Assembly (NCBI RefSeq): GCF_958450345.1
Contig: NC_088782.1
Span: 64,632,501-64,696,500 of the forward strand
Length of the DNA stretch: 64,000 nt
Source: Calliphora vicina
Lineage: Eukaryota > Arthropoda > Insecta > Diptera > Calliphoridae
Direction of reading: 5' to 3'
Numbering within the stretch: the first letter of the stretch is position 1; each line of letters begins with the position of its first letter. Of this stretch, positions 10,850 to 20,335 are shown piece by piece. Under the pieces are notes generated by a model. The model was not told the DNA's origin. It searched no databases and saw only the letters and a list, made by a program, of their open reading frames with translations. Made by a program: the position numbers and the translations under genes.

Positions 10850-11975
10850 GTATTATTATGCGGGATTTTTTAACATTTTTAGCTTTTATTTTGAAACATT
10901 TGTAGAATATGAATTTATTCAAAGTATTGGCCATCACACAGTGCACTGTGCGATGAAAAACTCAAAAACTCGAAAAAAACTCAAATGAGTTTTTTCGTTG
11001 TAAAAATCATAACTTTTGAACCTAATGAGATAATCAAAAAATTTAAAAGGTACATAGATAGATAATTGATCAGCCTGTGAAATAAGTGTTTGAAAATGGT
11101 TCTACGCCTTTCAGGTGCATACTTATGGGTTAGCAAAGTTTAAATTTGTGGAAAAATCAATTTTATGGGAAGTAAAATAAAATATTTTTTAAAATTTTTT
11201 AATTTTTTATATTTCTTTTTAAAGGCTTTTAGATTTAAAATTATTCCAGAAAAGATTAAAATTTTTTTTTGAAAAAATCAATTTTTTGTTGATTTTTCAG
11301 TCATATTTGTAACCATGTCTTTTTTCAAAATTTTACCTCTAGCAAAAAATGGGGCAAGAACGTGCAGCTGGAAATTTTTGCATTAGGTAAAGGAGGTAAA
11401 TATCGATTTACCTGGACAAATACAAAGCAAACAGTAAATTTTTGTTTATTCTTTTCTTAGTAAATATACCTATCAAAAGAATCAAAAATAATGACGATCA
11501 GTTACATAGTTTTCGATATATTGTATCTGAAAGCGGACGAAATTACCTAAAAATTGTGTTTTTTTGAAAACTGAAATCGGTCAACTTTGAAGGGCTATAT
11601 CTTCTTAACCAAAAATCTTATTGTAATAAGAGTAGCATTTTTGAAATCGTTGGACAATTTACTGTAAAAGAGGTTTATTCAATATTTTTTAGGGGCACAT
11701 GAAATTTTGATTGTTGCAACCTCACTTGTTCTACGGGCGCCACTGTGCATCGTTAGCTATTACTTTTTCCCATCTCTCTGGCAACATATGGATTCCTGCT
11801 CATCTTTTGAGGACAAGAACGAATCAAGCCAATTTCGGATACTGTGTTCTAAATTGAAACGTATACCAGAGAGAGCGTTCTGCATCAATCGAAAGAAATA
11901 GTAGTCGGGCGCAGCACGGTGTGTAATATAAAGCTAAAGGCTTCACGTACGATCTCTTACGCTTCGAGTTATTGT
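10850..11975 (-). pseudogene. mariner transposase relic, C-terminal part, split by a Transib-like insertion
   Basis: On the minus strand, 11748-11975 and 10850-10936 carry the 3' portion of the same mariner lineage as 9060-9930: the block corresponding to RSMQNALSG near 11880, the WLDSF/KDEQFFW-like region, the GIHMLPE-like region near 11790, and the end of the frame around 10920-10936 (isky...GQY-like). The two segments join cleanly if the 811-bp element at 10937-11747 is removed (ggccatc joined to gttagc). Frameshifted and truncated at its 5' end; non-functional. Confidence 0.8.
10937..11747. mobile_element. Family I Transib-like element inserted in mariner relic
   Basis: The left end is CACAGTGCACTGTGCGATG and the right end is GGGCGCCACTGTG. 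Flanking 5-mers are CATCA on the left and CATCG on the right, a 4/5 match. The empty-site sequence is confirmed by the mariner relic, which reads through the junction. The 811-bp body is non-coding and AT-rich. The right end (CACAGTGGCGCCCG on the minus strand) is well formed; the left end is decayed after the heptamer. Confidence 0.8.
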
Positions 11976-12136
11976 ATTATTGGATTAATTTTTCAACACA
12001 AGTAATGTCTTCCGTGTAAAAATTACCACTGCTAATAGGTATGTACACTAAGGTGGAGCGATAATGTATGAAATAATGTGAAAATTGCAAACGGAATGAC
12101 AAACTTATATATGTATACCCTTCTCACGAAGGTATT

Positions 12137-12470
12137 ATTAGTAATTTAGTTGTCTAACTAACAAAAAAAATCAAGTCCAAAGTACGACCTATATTTAAAA
12201 AAAAAACGGACCAAGGTGTGGCAAAATTATAAGAGATAAATAGCACACGCAAGCATTTTTATTCAAGCACGTGTTTAAACATTTTACATGTCGAAGATAC
12301 TATACTTTGAGCCCCCAGAACTCTGCCCCTGGAGTATTTGTAGGGTACATTTTAATAACTTAAACTCGAATGCTCCTTGCCTATGGCCACGTCAAATTGT
12401 ATCCAGATCAGACTAGCCGTTTAGAAATGCCAGATTTAATTCCAAAAAATTTTGATTCTGCCCCACTGTG
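12137..12470 (+). mobile_element. Family C element, copy 4 (right half)
   Basis: This matches the right half of family C from GTAATTTAGTTGTCTAAC through cgcccctggagtatttgtaggg-like sequence to the terminus GATTCTGCCCCACTGTG. The left half is missing. The flank after the terminus is CGATG. Confidence 0.8.
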
Positions 12471-12691
12471 CGATGCTATGCGAATAATCCAGAAATGATA
12501 CATACCTCTCAGGATAATATCGTACCAGCCACTCGTGAAAACAAGAAACCGCCAAAAAAGTTTTGGAAAGTTTTCCGTAAATAATGTACCAAAATAAATT
12601 TAGTTTAGTTATTTTTTATTTAATTTTTAAAAATATACTTTTTATGACCACCCTTTATATAACATTGACTGCAGTAAATGTATTGATAAAA

Positions 12692-13787
12692 CTAGCTGAC
12701 CCGGTGCGCTTCGCCACCCCAATTAGAAGAAATAAATAGTACTATCAAGTCTCACTTTGTGAATCTAATTGAAAATGTCTAATTTCATATTTCTGGGTCC
12801 ATTATTATAGAAAATGCAAAATGTGTTCCTAATTTTAAATTTTTAGGTTTATTATTATAAAATATTCAAAAAGTATCATTGCAATAAGGAAATAGTACCA
12901 TTGATTATCACTTTTAAATTCGTATTCACTAAACCATAACCAGCCAAGTTTGAATTTTAGATTTGTATATCATTTCCTATATTATCAACTAATTTTGTTT
13001 CTATAATACACAAAACCATGAAGTATCCGCTTGAATTTCCACTCACATAGGACCATATACGCTTAATTTCATATTTCTAAGTCCATTATTACCAAAAAAG
13101 TACCAAAAAGCAGCCACTTGTGGATTCCCACTCACTCGGGCCCATGTAAGCTTTATTTCATGTTTCTAGGTTCATTGGTGAAGAAATTTCAAAAAGTACC
13201 ATTCGAATAAAGAAAAAGTACCAAAAAGTCTCCCCTTAGAATTCTCACTGACTTAGGACCGTGTATGCTTAATTTCATGTTTCTAAGTCCATTGTTATAG
13301 AAATTTCAAAAAAGTACCATTAGAAGAACAAAAAAGTACCTATAGTTCAGTTCACACATTTTAATACCTAAATATTATCGCCTATTCCTAACACTAACTT
13401 CACTAAGATGCATATCAGCTAACTTTAATGTCTATAAGTGTAATAATTAAAATATTAAAAAAGTACCATTAGGAAAAAAAGTACCAATTTCCCTTTTCCT
13501 CCTTGAACACCCCTAAAGCTTGAAATTTAAAAATACTCCATTTTGCCAAAATTGTTCATGCTACAGACATGTCTCAAACGATTGAAATCTGTGTAATGTG
13601 CCCAAGAAAAAATATGTTTTAAAAAAGTACGAAAATGTTTACCCGGATTTGGCCCAATATACACCTATTCACTCGTTTTGGGGAGGGAGGAACCCACAGT
13701 TAAAATTTCGTGATTCTAGCTTCAGCCGTTTGGGCTGTGCGATGATGAATCAGTCAGTCAGTAACGTTACTCTTTTATATATATAGA
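12692..13787 (-). mobile_element. non-autonomous Helitron
   Basis: Read on the minus strand, the element begins TCTATATATATAAAAGAG and ends ...GGTCAGCTAG. It is flanked by A on the 5' side and T on the 3' side, the AT target expected of Helitrons. Just upstream of the CTAG terminus is a hairpin, GGTGGCG-AAG-CGCACC (one bulged G). The roughly 1.1-kb body has repeated aaaaagtacc motifs but no helicase or replicase frame. The ends resemble those of the Helitron at 17459-18825. Confidence 0.85.
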
Positions 13788-14313
13788 TTACCATAAAATA
13801 AGTAACTTATTTACTTACTAATTCCCATATTTTAATCAATAAAATTAACACTTCGTAACAAATTGTAAAACAGTCCATAATAATTATTGAAACACATTTC
13901 TTTGAATTTAGTTTTAATTAATTACATTTCTTTTATTCACTACTAAACATAAAATATTAATTAATTACACTGAAAAAAAATAAACAAAATAAACTTGCAA
14001 ACATACACGATAAAATGAAACTTATAAGCTAAAATTATTCAATATTTTAAAAGTGTTTTACATTTAAATTTAGTTAAAAATTAAAACAAAAACAATTGTA
14101 AAATAATATTGACAAGTATTATAAAACAGCAACAAATTACACTTGGAATTAATTTTTAGTTGAATAAAAAGATGCACATAAAAAACATGATGAAAATAAA
14201 TATTGAACAACATTTTAAAAAAGTTTGGTTTAATGAATTCGATTTTTGTTCGTTCGCTTTAGCGGGCAAGAATAGTCTTTTAGCAAGAAAGTGATAATTT
14301 AATTTAAAATTTG
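13788..14313. other. 3' flank of the small heat-shock gene
   Basis: AT-rich sequence downstream of the minus-strand stop codon. Candidate minus-strand polyadenylation hexamers of the ATTAAA type occur near 14226-14231 and 14293-14298, but nothing here identifies the cleavage site. No other gene seen. Confidence 0.4.
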
Positions 14314-14781
14314 TTAATGTTTTAAACTCAAATAGGGCAGACCCATTTGTCTCACATAAACACTACGTTCAGCTGCCGAACATGGAGGGCATCTGACAAT
14401 TAAAATACCATCGGAGGATAATTCAGCACGAACATCATTGGGATAATAGCCACGGGGCAAAATAAATCTCTTGACTATATGACGGCCCACAAAACTGTCA
14501 CCGTCACGACGTTTTTCATGTTTGGCTTCCACAATAATTGTATCCGCTGAAGTTTTCACTGTTATCTCGTAGGGCTTGAAGGGACCCACATCTATGTTGG
14601 CCTCGAAGCCGTCTTTGCCCACCACAACTCGACTGAGATCGGGTGCTGAACCCACACGTGATAAACTGCGTTTGTAATAGGGTAAATCCCAATCGATTAG
14701 ATCCCAATCACGCCATAAACGTCTGCGATAATCCCAATAGTCCCAATCCGTATTGGCGGTATTTGAAGGTACTAAAGCCAT
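14314..14781 (-). CDS. small heat-shock protein (alpha-crystallin domain)
   Basis: A 155-residue, single-exon frame encodes an ATP-independent chaperone of the alpha-crystallin/Hsp20 family; such proteins form oligomers that hold unfolding proteins. The alpha-crystallin domain spans about residues 55-133: KDGFEANIDV (56-65), FKPYEITVKT (68-77), EAKHEKR (85-91), GRHIVKRFILP (99-109) and LSSDGILIV (121-129). R100 and R105 sit in the conserved arginine strand. The N-terminus is short and tryptophan-rich (W13, W16, W23, W26, W31). The C-terminus is short, with VYV (141-143) in place of a classical IXI motif. The start is the first ATG of the frame, and the length fits dipteran small Hsps. From memory it most resembles Drosophila CG7409, not the 67B heat-shock cluster, but that was not searched. 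It is the only clear host gene here, and its GC content exceeds the surroundings. Confidence 0.95.
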   Translation of the reverse strand: MALVPSNTANTDWDYWDYRRRLWRDWDLIDWDLPYYKRSLSRVGSAPDLSRVVVGKDGFEANIDVGPFKPYEITVKTSADTIIVEAKHEKRRDGDSFVGRHIVKRFILPRGYYPNDVRAELSSDGILIVRCPPCSAAERSVYVRQMGLPYLSLKH

Positions 14782-15054
14782 GTTTGATTTAATTGTACAA
14801 TATTATCTTGGTCCTTTTTTGGAAATTGAACTACACAAGCAACACTAAATTATCTTTGTATTTTCTGCACGATTAATTTGATTTGACTGAATTTTTTTTG
14901 TTTGATTTTTTTCTAAATTTTCTTTCTTTGGTATGAGTTTTTTGTGCTGTTTTCAAATGTGTTCGTTCCGTTTGAGTGATTTCTTTTGTATTGTTCAGTG
15001 TTCACTAGTTTCGCGATTTTTTGCAAATAAACTGTCATCCCTGGTTTGAATGGC

Positions 15055-15062
15055 TTTTTATA
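15055..15062 (-). promoter_or_regulatory. TATA box of the small heat-shock gene
   Basis: The minus strand reads CTATAAAAAG about 275 nt upstream of the ATG. This predicts transcription starting around 15025-15035 and an untranslated leader of roughly 250 nt. The leader is A-rich and U-poor, as in Drosophila heat-shock mRNAs that remain translatable under stress (family knowledge). I did not find three phased nGAAn units upstream; the nearest is a loosely spaced TTCTGATGAA near 15140-15150, so heat inducibility is unproven. Confidence 0.6.
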
Positions 15063-15119
15063 GAGCATTTGTTCAGCTTAAACAACAAAACACACACACC
15101 CGTCACACACAGTAAATGA

Positions 15120-15665
15120 AGTGCGCGCCCAAACAAAAAGTTCTGATGAAAATGTTGTTTAAACCCAGCCAACATCATACAGTTGCCCAAGTGTTTTTTA
15201 TTTTTTTTCAATACAAAGACACTGAGTTACTTGCTCGTTTCAAGTCTGGCGTGTGTAGGTTCCATCTATGGTCAAATGTTTACTACAACTGGACTTAAGT
15301 TAGAATTTGTTTTTCTGTTTTTGTTCTATTTTAAATTACAAAATCTTAACTTTCTTTGTATTTAGATTTACAGGAAATTATTTTTGTAAACTTACTTAGA
15401 TGTCTAGTTCAAATGGTGGAGGTTGATTTTTAGGTTTATTATGACGTTTATGTGATGTAAACAACAAGTTGAGAATGCCAAAAATGTTAAAATAGCGACG
15501 ATAAGTTTTTAATTATTGTTAAAATTTGCAACAGTATTAATGAAATTTGTATTCCGAATATTTAAATGATCAATTATGGTTAATGGTTGTAACCATAATT
15601 GATTAGTGAAAAAATGTGGTCTGTTGTGTGGTAGTTTTAAAACCAGACCTTAGGTGTAATACCCC
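15120..15665. other. upstream flank of sHsp gene, no second gene seen
   Basis: AT-rich sequence with two overlapping 60-codon frames that lack any domain. A short perfect hairpin (ATCAATTATGGTTA / TAACCATAATTGAT) lies at about 15570-15603; its role is unknown. Confidence 0.45.
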
Positions 15666-15669
15666 AATA

Positions 15670-16060
15670 TATCCAATGATATTGAAAGAATTTGTATCTC
15701 ATTGATTCATCAAAATATCCGCATTTGTGGTTCGAAGAACCCACAAATTAGTCCATGATTGTCGAGAAACAAAAAAAGAATATTGAGATATGAGGTTTCG
15801 ATAAACCATGGATAAGGCCACATGCCAAGACATTTCAATTACTTTATGAGACATTTACTGCTCGTGTACTCTCTCCTTTCGGTGATCAGAATTAACCCCT
15901 TAAATCGCGAGATTTAACGTATTTTGATTTATTTGTATACTGAAGGAGGAAATTCAGCGATGCATCAACGAAATTCAACCACATTTATTCAAAATGATTT
16001 TGGAAAAATTCACCAAAGGAGTGCTATTCCATACATTCCCCTTTTTTTTGTTGGTTGGAT
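15670..16060 (+). pseudogene. Tc1/mariner-type transposase relic
   Basis: Shifting frames yield recognisable blocks of an arthropod Tc1-like transposase: IHQNIRICGSKNPQ near 15705-15750 (family usual VNKQNxRxWGxENP) and GDQN*PLKSRDLTYFDLFVY near 15882-15940 (family usual GDVNWPPRSxDLTPLDxFLWG), with a stop replacing the tryptophan. Downstream, FNHIYSK precedes the expected end. Terminal repeats were not found. Confidence 0.7.
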
Positions 16061-16559
16061 AAGTTGGTAGTTCAATTGACGCTAACAGTCAGGAAGAGTC
16101 GAAAGAACTCCTTTTCGACTAGACTACATCACTCGGCTGATGTAGGAAGGTTCCAAATCCTACCTAAAGCCGTCATATATTCCAGTAAGTCATTATGTCT
16201 GGACCCAGATAGCTCTCCAAAATTATCTACTATGTAATTATCCACGAATCTCTTGACAGTTAGGTTGAGAATTTGTAGAGAAGATGGATAGCCCATATTC
16301 CCTGTTCTTGCAATTACGAAAATGGTTGTAAAAGAGCAGTCCGAGTTCACTTACATACTTAGTATATAGCACCCAGTGAATCGTTAATACTGACAGAAAC
16401 CTTGACCGACAAACCCTATTTTTGGTAAAAACTCGACTTTAGCAACCTCTAAACCTCTTCCGAAAGATCTGAAAAAAATCTCAAAAATACTCTACCCTAT
16501 AAGCATTCAAATTATGCTTCAGCCCCAACAAATTTTTTTTTTTGGACACCCTAATGTAT
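16061..16559. other. unclassified sequence
   Basis: A 73-codon minus-strand frame (16129-16350) has a less AT-biased composition than its surroundings, and could be a transposon fragment. I do not recognise it and see no domain motif. Confidence 0.35.
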
Positions 16560-17375
16560 ATGTAAATGAGGGATTTTTTCAAATTTTTGGCTTTTATTTT
16601 GAATCATGTGACCTTTTCCCATCTTTCTGGCAACATATAGATTCCGAGCTAAAGGAGCCAAGACCGAATAAAGCTACTTTTGGATACTCAGTTCTGAAGT
16701 GAAGCGTATCCCAGAGAGATCGTTCTGCATCGATCAATACATATACAGCCCAATTATGAAAAAAAATCCCCGGGAGTTTTTTCCTTTTTCTAATTATTCC
16801 TATTCAAATTCTATGTTAAAAAAACGAAAAGGGAAAAACCTCCCGGGGAATTTTTTTTTCATAATTGGGCTAATAGTAGTCGAACGGATCAGTTGCGTTC
16901 CTTACAGGTTCCCAGCCATGGTCTGGCTAGACTTTAGCAGCTTATAATAGGACATATTTGGTACCACCAAATACAGATCATTACCTTAGCGCCACGTATT
17001 TTTGGCTTTGGTGTCGATTCTCTCTCTTTCGGGTTATCTCTCTCTTCTCATTCGGGTTATCGTAATGGATCCATTTTTTATAGCAGTAATGATTCGGTGC
17101 AAACATGATTTTCTTTTATCGCGTACAATCATCAAAATCAAAGTCTCTCTGCTTCAATTCGCATGGTACCTAATTTCCCTGATTTTGCGTGAATCCTCAA
17201 AAAAATCACCACTTCTTAATCTCACAAACCATCTCTCTCACATTTAAACCGATGAACCACATTCACCATAAGCTTTGGTGAGAAATTGGTGTGCATCAGC
17301 GGCACTTTTTTCAAATTAAAGAAGTAAAGCAAAACTTCCTGCATATGACGCTTTGTTGGTATAAAATTTTACATT
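16560..17375 (-). pseudogene. mariner transposase relic with nested MITE
   Basis: A nearly full-length but decayed minus-strand copy of the same mariner lineage as 9060-9930. It contains the C-terminal blocks near 16610-16740 (cccatctttctggcaacatat and gagagatcgttctgcat), the VKPG/first-catalytic region near 16990-17090, and the N-terminal segment near 17255-17350 (caccataagctttggtgag, gacgctttgttggtat). Many frameshifts and deletions. It is interrupted by the foldback MITE at 16747-16871. Confidence 0.8.
16747..16871. mobile_element. 125-bp MITE with AGCCCAATTATGAAAAAAAA ends
   Basis: Near-perfect inverted arms run AGCCCAATTATGAAA, then a C/G-rich CCCCGGGAG segment, then the A/T-rich AAAAGGGAAAAA segment, around a loop of about 35 bp. 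It interrupts the mariner relic between gatcgatc and aatagtagtcg, which are adjacent in related relics. A target duplication is not certain (ATA is possible on one side). No coding capacity. Confidence 0.85.
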
Positions 17376-18163
17376 TTTTAAGCAAAAAAACATTGTTTTT
17401 TACACTATAATGTTTAATAACTAAGTGAGATTAAATGGCAGATATGTACCCTTCAAAATCTTATATATAAAAAGAAGTGTACATTTTGATGTCACCACTA
17501 ACTGCGAAAACGGGTCGACAGATTTCAACCAAAATTTCAGCGTACGTTGGGGATGGTCTGTAGATGGTTTATGTGAAGTTTGCACGGAATCGGCATAGTG
17601 GTTCCAAAAAATTATTTTTATTTTTTCATTCGAGAAATAAATGTTTTATTTCTTTCCCAACGATCAAACAATGCTAATTTTAATTTCGTTGCTTAACATA
17701 ATTCTAAAAATTTTAATTCACAGTGGTGTACTCTGAAACGAATGATTTGGTGTAACATTTCCGGTACATACCAAATTTTCATATCGTTCGATAAAACAAG
17801 TAGGCCGCTGTTAACATTGTACTATAAAAGTGCTTTTATATTATCAACCGATGACAAACAAAATTTTCGAAAGTACAACTAATACAGTAAACAACGTCGA
17901 CAAATCAGATTTCGTTCCCGCCGAACTTCTGCCAAATGAAAAATGAATATTCAATCCGTTGTCGACAAGGTATTCACAAGTCTTACAACCAACTACAAAA
18001 ATTCGGATTGGCTGTGGGAACGTGCAATTTTGGTACCAAAAAATTATGATGTCAACAAGCTCAATGAGCAAATTAATTGAAACTGACTCGCGAAACAATG
18101 AAATACAAATACGATTGACACAGTAATGAACAAAGAACAAGCCTCAATTATGCTACTGAAACA

Positions 18164-18391
18164 TTGAAGGTTGGATCACAGATAATGTTTCTCCGCAACA
18201 TAAACGCGCCAAAATTATGCAACGGAACACGATTGACCATCAAAAAATGTTCACCAAATTTAATTGAGGCAACAATCATCGGTGGCAGATTAAAATGCGA
18301 AGACGTAATGATTGACATAAGGCCAATCGTTGACTATTGCTGGCTTACATTTGGAAAATTCATGTTTTGTATGAGGTTTGCTCCCGAGTAA
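18164..18391 (+). pseudogene. Helitron PIF1-like helicase C-terminal fragment
   Basis: This 75-codon open frame carries the conserved stretch preceding the last helicase motifs: VGSQIMFLRNINAPKLCNGT, then IEATIIGGRLKCEDVMI. In complete Helitrons this region is followed by the TINKSQGQ motif, which is absent; the frame instead ends in LTFGKFMFCMRFAPE. Upstream frames at 17850-18150 show degenerate relatives. The 98-codon minus-strand frame at 17844-18140 is its shadow. Confidence 0.75.
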
Positions 18392-18424
18392 ATAACAAAA
18401 GAAACGTATATCCCCTGTCCTTAA

Positions 18425-18571
18425 CCCTCTAACCGGCAAGGCTGCCTTTAGGCGGGGTATGTTAAATGTATTTAATGCTACTTCATTTGCTTATTTCTCC
18501 CGTTATAACGGTAAATATGTGTAAAAAGACAAACAATTTACTTATTGTGATAAAATTGGCCGGTTAGAGGG
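18425..18571. mobile_element. piggyBac-type MITE (TTAA target)
   Basis: This 147-bp element has ends CCCTCTAACCGGC and GCCGGTTAGAGGG and is flanked on both sides by TTAA (18421-18424 and 18572-18575). CCC-ends plus TTAA duplication are the hallmarks of piggyBac-superfamily insertions. It is non-coding and nested inside the Helitron. Confidence 0.85.
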
Positions 18572-18825
18572 TTAAGATGAATTCATAAATATAATATCCC
18601 ATTTGCCTTGAATACATCCGTTTCTTTTTTTTAAGGGGAATATCATGCCACTGTACTTATAGATATCTGCTACAACTTTGTCAAATGACCACCTCAGTGT
18701 TTCGGGTGCGATGTCATGTCGGGGAAGTCCGTGCTTTTTTTTGTCCGACATTGTATATTTAAATCGAGATGTAATATAAAACAGAATTATTGTAAGGGCC
18801 AGCAACGCGGACCGGGTTCAGCTAG

Positions 18826-20111
18826 TTACTTATAAGTTATTAAAAACAAAAACCCGGTTCAAAAGATATGACATCTATTATAAATGTCGCATTTTTAAGG
18901 TCGACATCCAATAAAATTATGTGTGTACTACAACAATATATTGTTACAATGTACAATATATTGTTCATCCCGTGTATATATTAACTTAAATATATAATTA
19001 AAACTGGGTTCTTCAAATCGGGTTCTTAATCGCAATCGCAATATTTAACGTGCGATTAAATGGTGCGATTACGATTAAAATCAATTTGCAATCCCTAATA
19101 ACAAGCAAGAGTTTAGATCTCTCAAAATTATTCTCTTAACATATTGTAAAGATTTCACATAATTAATTAATTTTGTAAAGGAAATTAATTAATTAATGGC
19201 ATCTAGATTTCACTCATAAATTACAACATTAATTTAAATGTTTATTCTGTTAATCTTATCGCATTTATTTTATGCTTAGAATAATAATTACAACTTAGTT
19301 TTTCTACAAACATTTACACATAAATGTATAAAATTTAATAAAGAACAAACAAAAAAAACATAGTGTAAAATCATAAAAAGAAACATTGTTTATGTTTTTT
19401 ATCTAAAAGTTAAATGTTTTATTCTTTATATGAAAAGCTCAATTGTCTTTGTTATTGTTTACAATGTTTTGCATTGTATTTACAAACTATTGAATTGAAA
19501 TCGTTGTCGTACATATGTTGTGCCTGACCTGCCCACATTCATTTGTGACGACACTTGTTGGTTCCCTCATTTTAATAAAATGAACCAAAGGCAGAGGTTC
19601 TTAAATAACAGTATCTTATTAATATAATAATGTTTAAAAAAAACTTAATGAATTTTAGTGAAATATTTGACCCAATAATCATAAGGACTTTCAAAAATAA
19701 AAGTAAATATATGGATATTTCGTAAAATATTTGCCCAATGTGATCTTAGCAAAACAGATAATATGACAACAAATAAAAAGTATTGTAAGGAATATAAAAC
19801 GCATACGTTAAAATGACCAAATTAACATTTATACTTCATATACTATAAATGGAAAACGTATTTCCTAATACTTAGTAAAAATATTTGAGATCCCCTGCAA
19901 AATTTAATGTTTTTGTTTTTATTTATAGAAATAAATACAAAACAAAAACATCTAAATACGTATCAATGATGGTGCTGTAAATCACTTTTGTAAACAAAAC
20001 TGCAAAATAAACAGTGTTGGGTAAAATATTTTACTTCAGTGCTTTTTGCCAAAATGCTGAATATTTAATTTCTAAAGATAATTTTATATCAAAGACTAGT
20101 GTTCGATTCGC
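18826..20111. other. AT-rich sequence without recognisable gene
   Basis: No gene recognised. Around 19020-19100 there are several gcgattaa-like words (gggttcttaatcgcaatcgc and similar) that may be a decayed MITE end, but no partner end could be assigned. Confidence 0.5.
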
Positions 20112-20335
20112 ATAACATATAGACGACTGTTTTATCGCAATATTGTGTTCAGCGATGAGGCTCATTTTTGGCTTAACGGGTTTGTTAATAAACCAAATTG
20201 CCGCTTATGGAGCGAGACCACAGATCAAACCCTACAGACTCCTTTACTTCCAGAAAAATTAACCGTTTGGTGTGGTTTTCACGCTGATGGCATCATCGAA
20301 TCATATGAAGCCGGAACCATGATCAATGTTTTTAT
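20112..20335 (+). pseudogene. Tc1/mariner-type transposase fragment (left arm)
   Basis: An open stretch encodes FSDEAHFWLNGFVNK, then NCRLWSE and LTVWCGFHADGIIES, the region around the first catalytic aspartate (SDEAHF) of arthropod Tc1-like transposases. The frame runs straight into family A sequence at 20336, so the last roughly 20 codons of the 87-codon frame are repeat sequence. It is too short to be functional. Confidence 0.8.

Larger units (their letters stand above)
17459..18825 (+). mobile_element. Helitron with PIF1-helicase remnant
   Basis: It starts TCTTATATATAAAAAGAAG after an A and ends GGACCGGGTTCAGCTAG before a T, so both ends match Helitron rules (5' TC, 3' CTRR, AT target). 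Near the 3' end it retains about 75 residues of the C-terminal part of a Helitron Rep/PIF1-like helicase (18164-18391): KVGSQIMFLRN, NGTRLTIKK and IEATIIGG are typical of that region. The Rep nuclease domain and the helicase Walker motifs are missing. A small TTAA-flanked MITE is nested at 18425-18571. At 1.37 kb this is a deleted, non-autonomous copy. Confidence 0.85.

Noticed and set aside
15100..15160. Heat-shock element upstream of the small Hsp gene
   Set aside because: TTC and GAA words are present but not in 5-bp phased arrays; the best pair has a 4-bp gap.
20027..20045. CAGTGTTGGGTAAAA as a hAT terminal repeat
   Set aside because: No inverse partner or 8-bp duplication could be found nearby.
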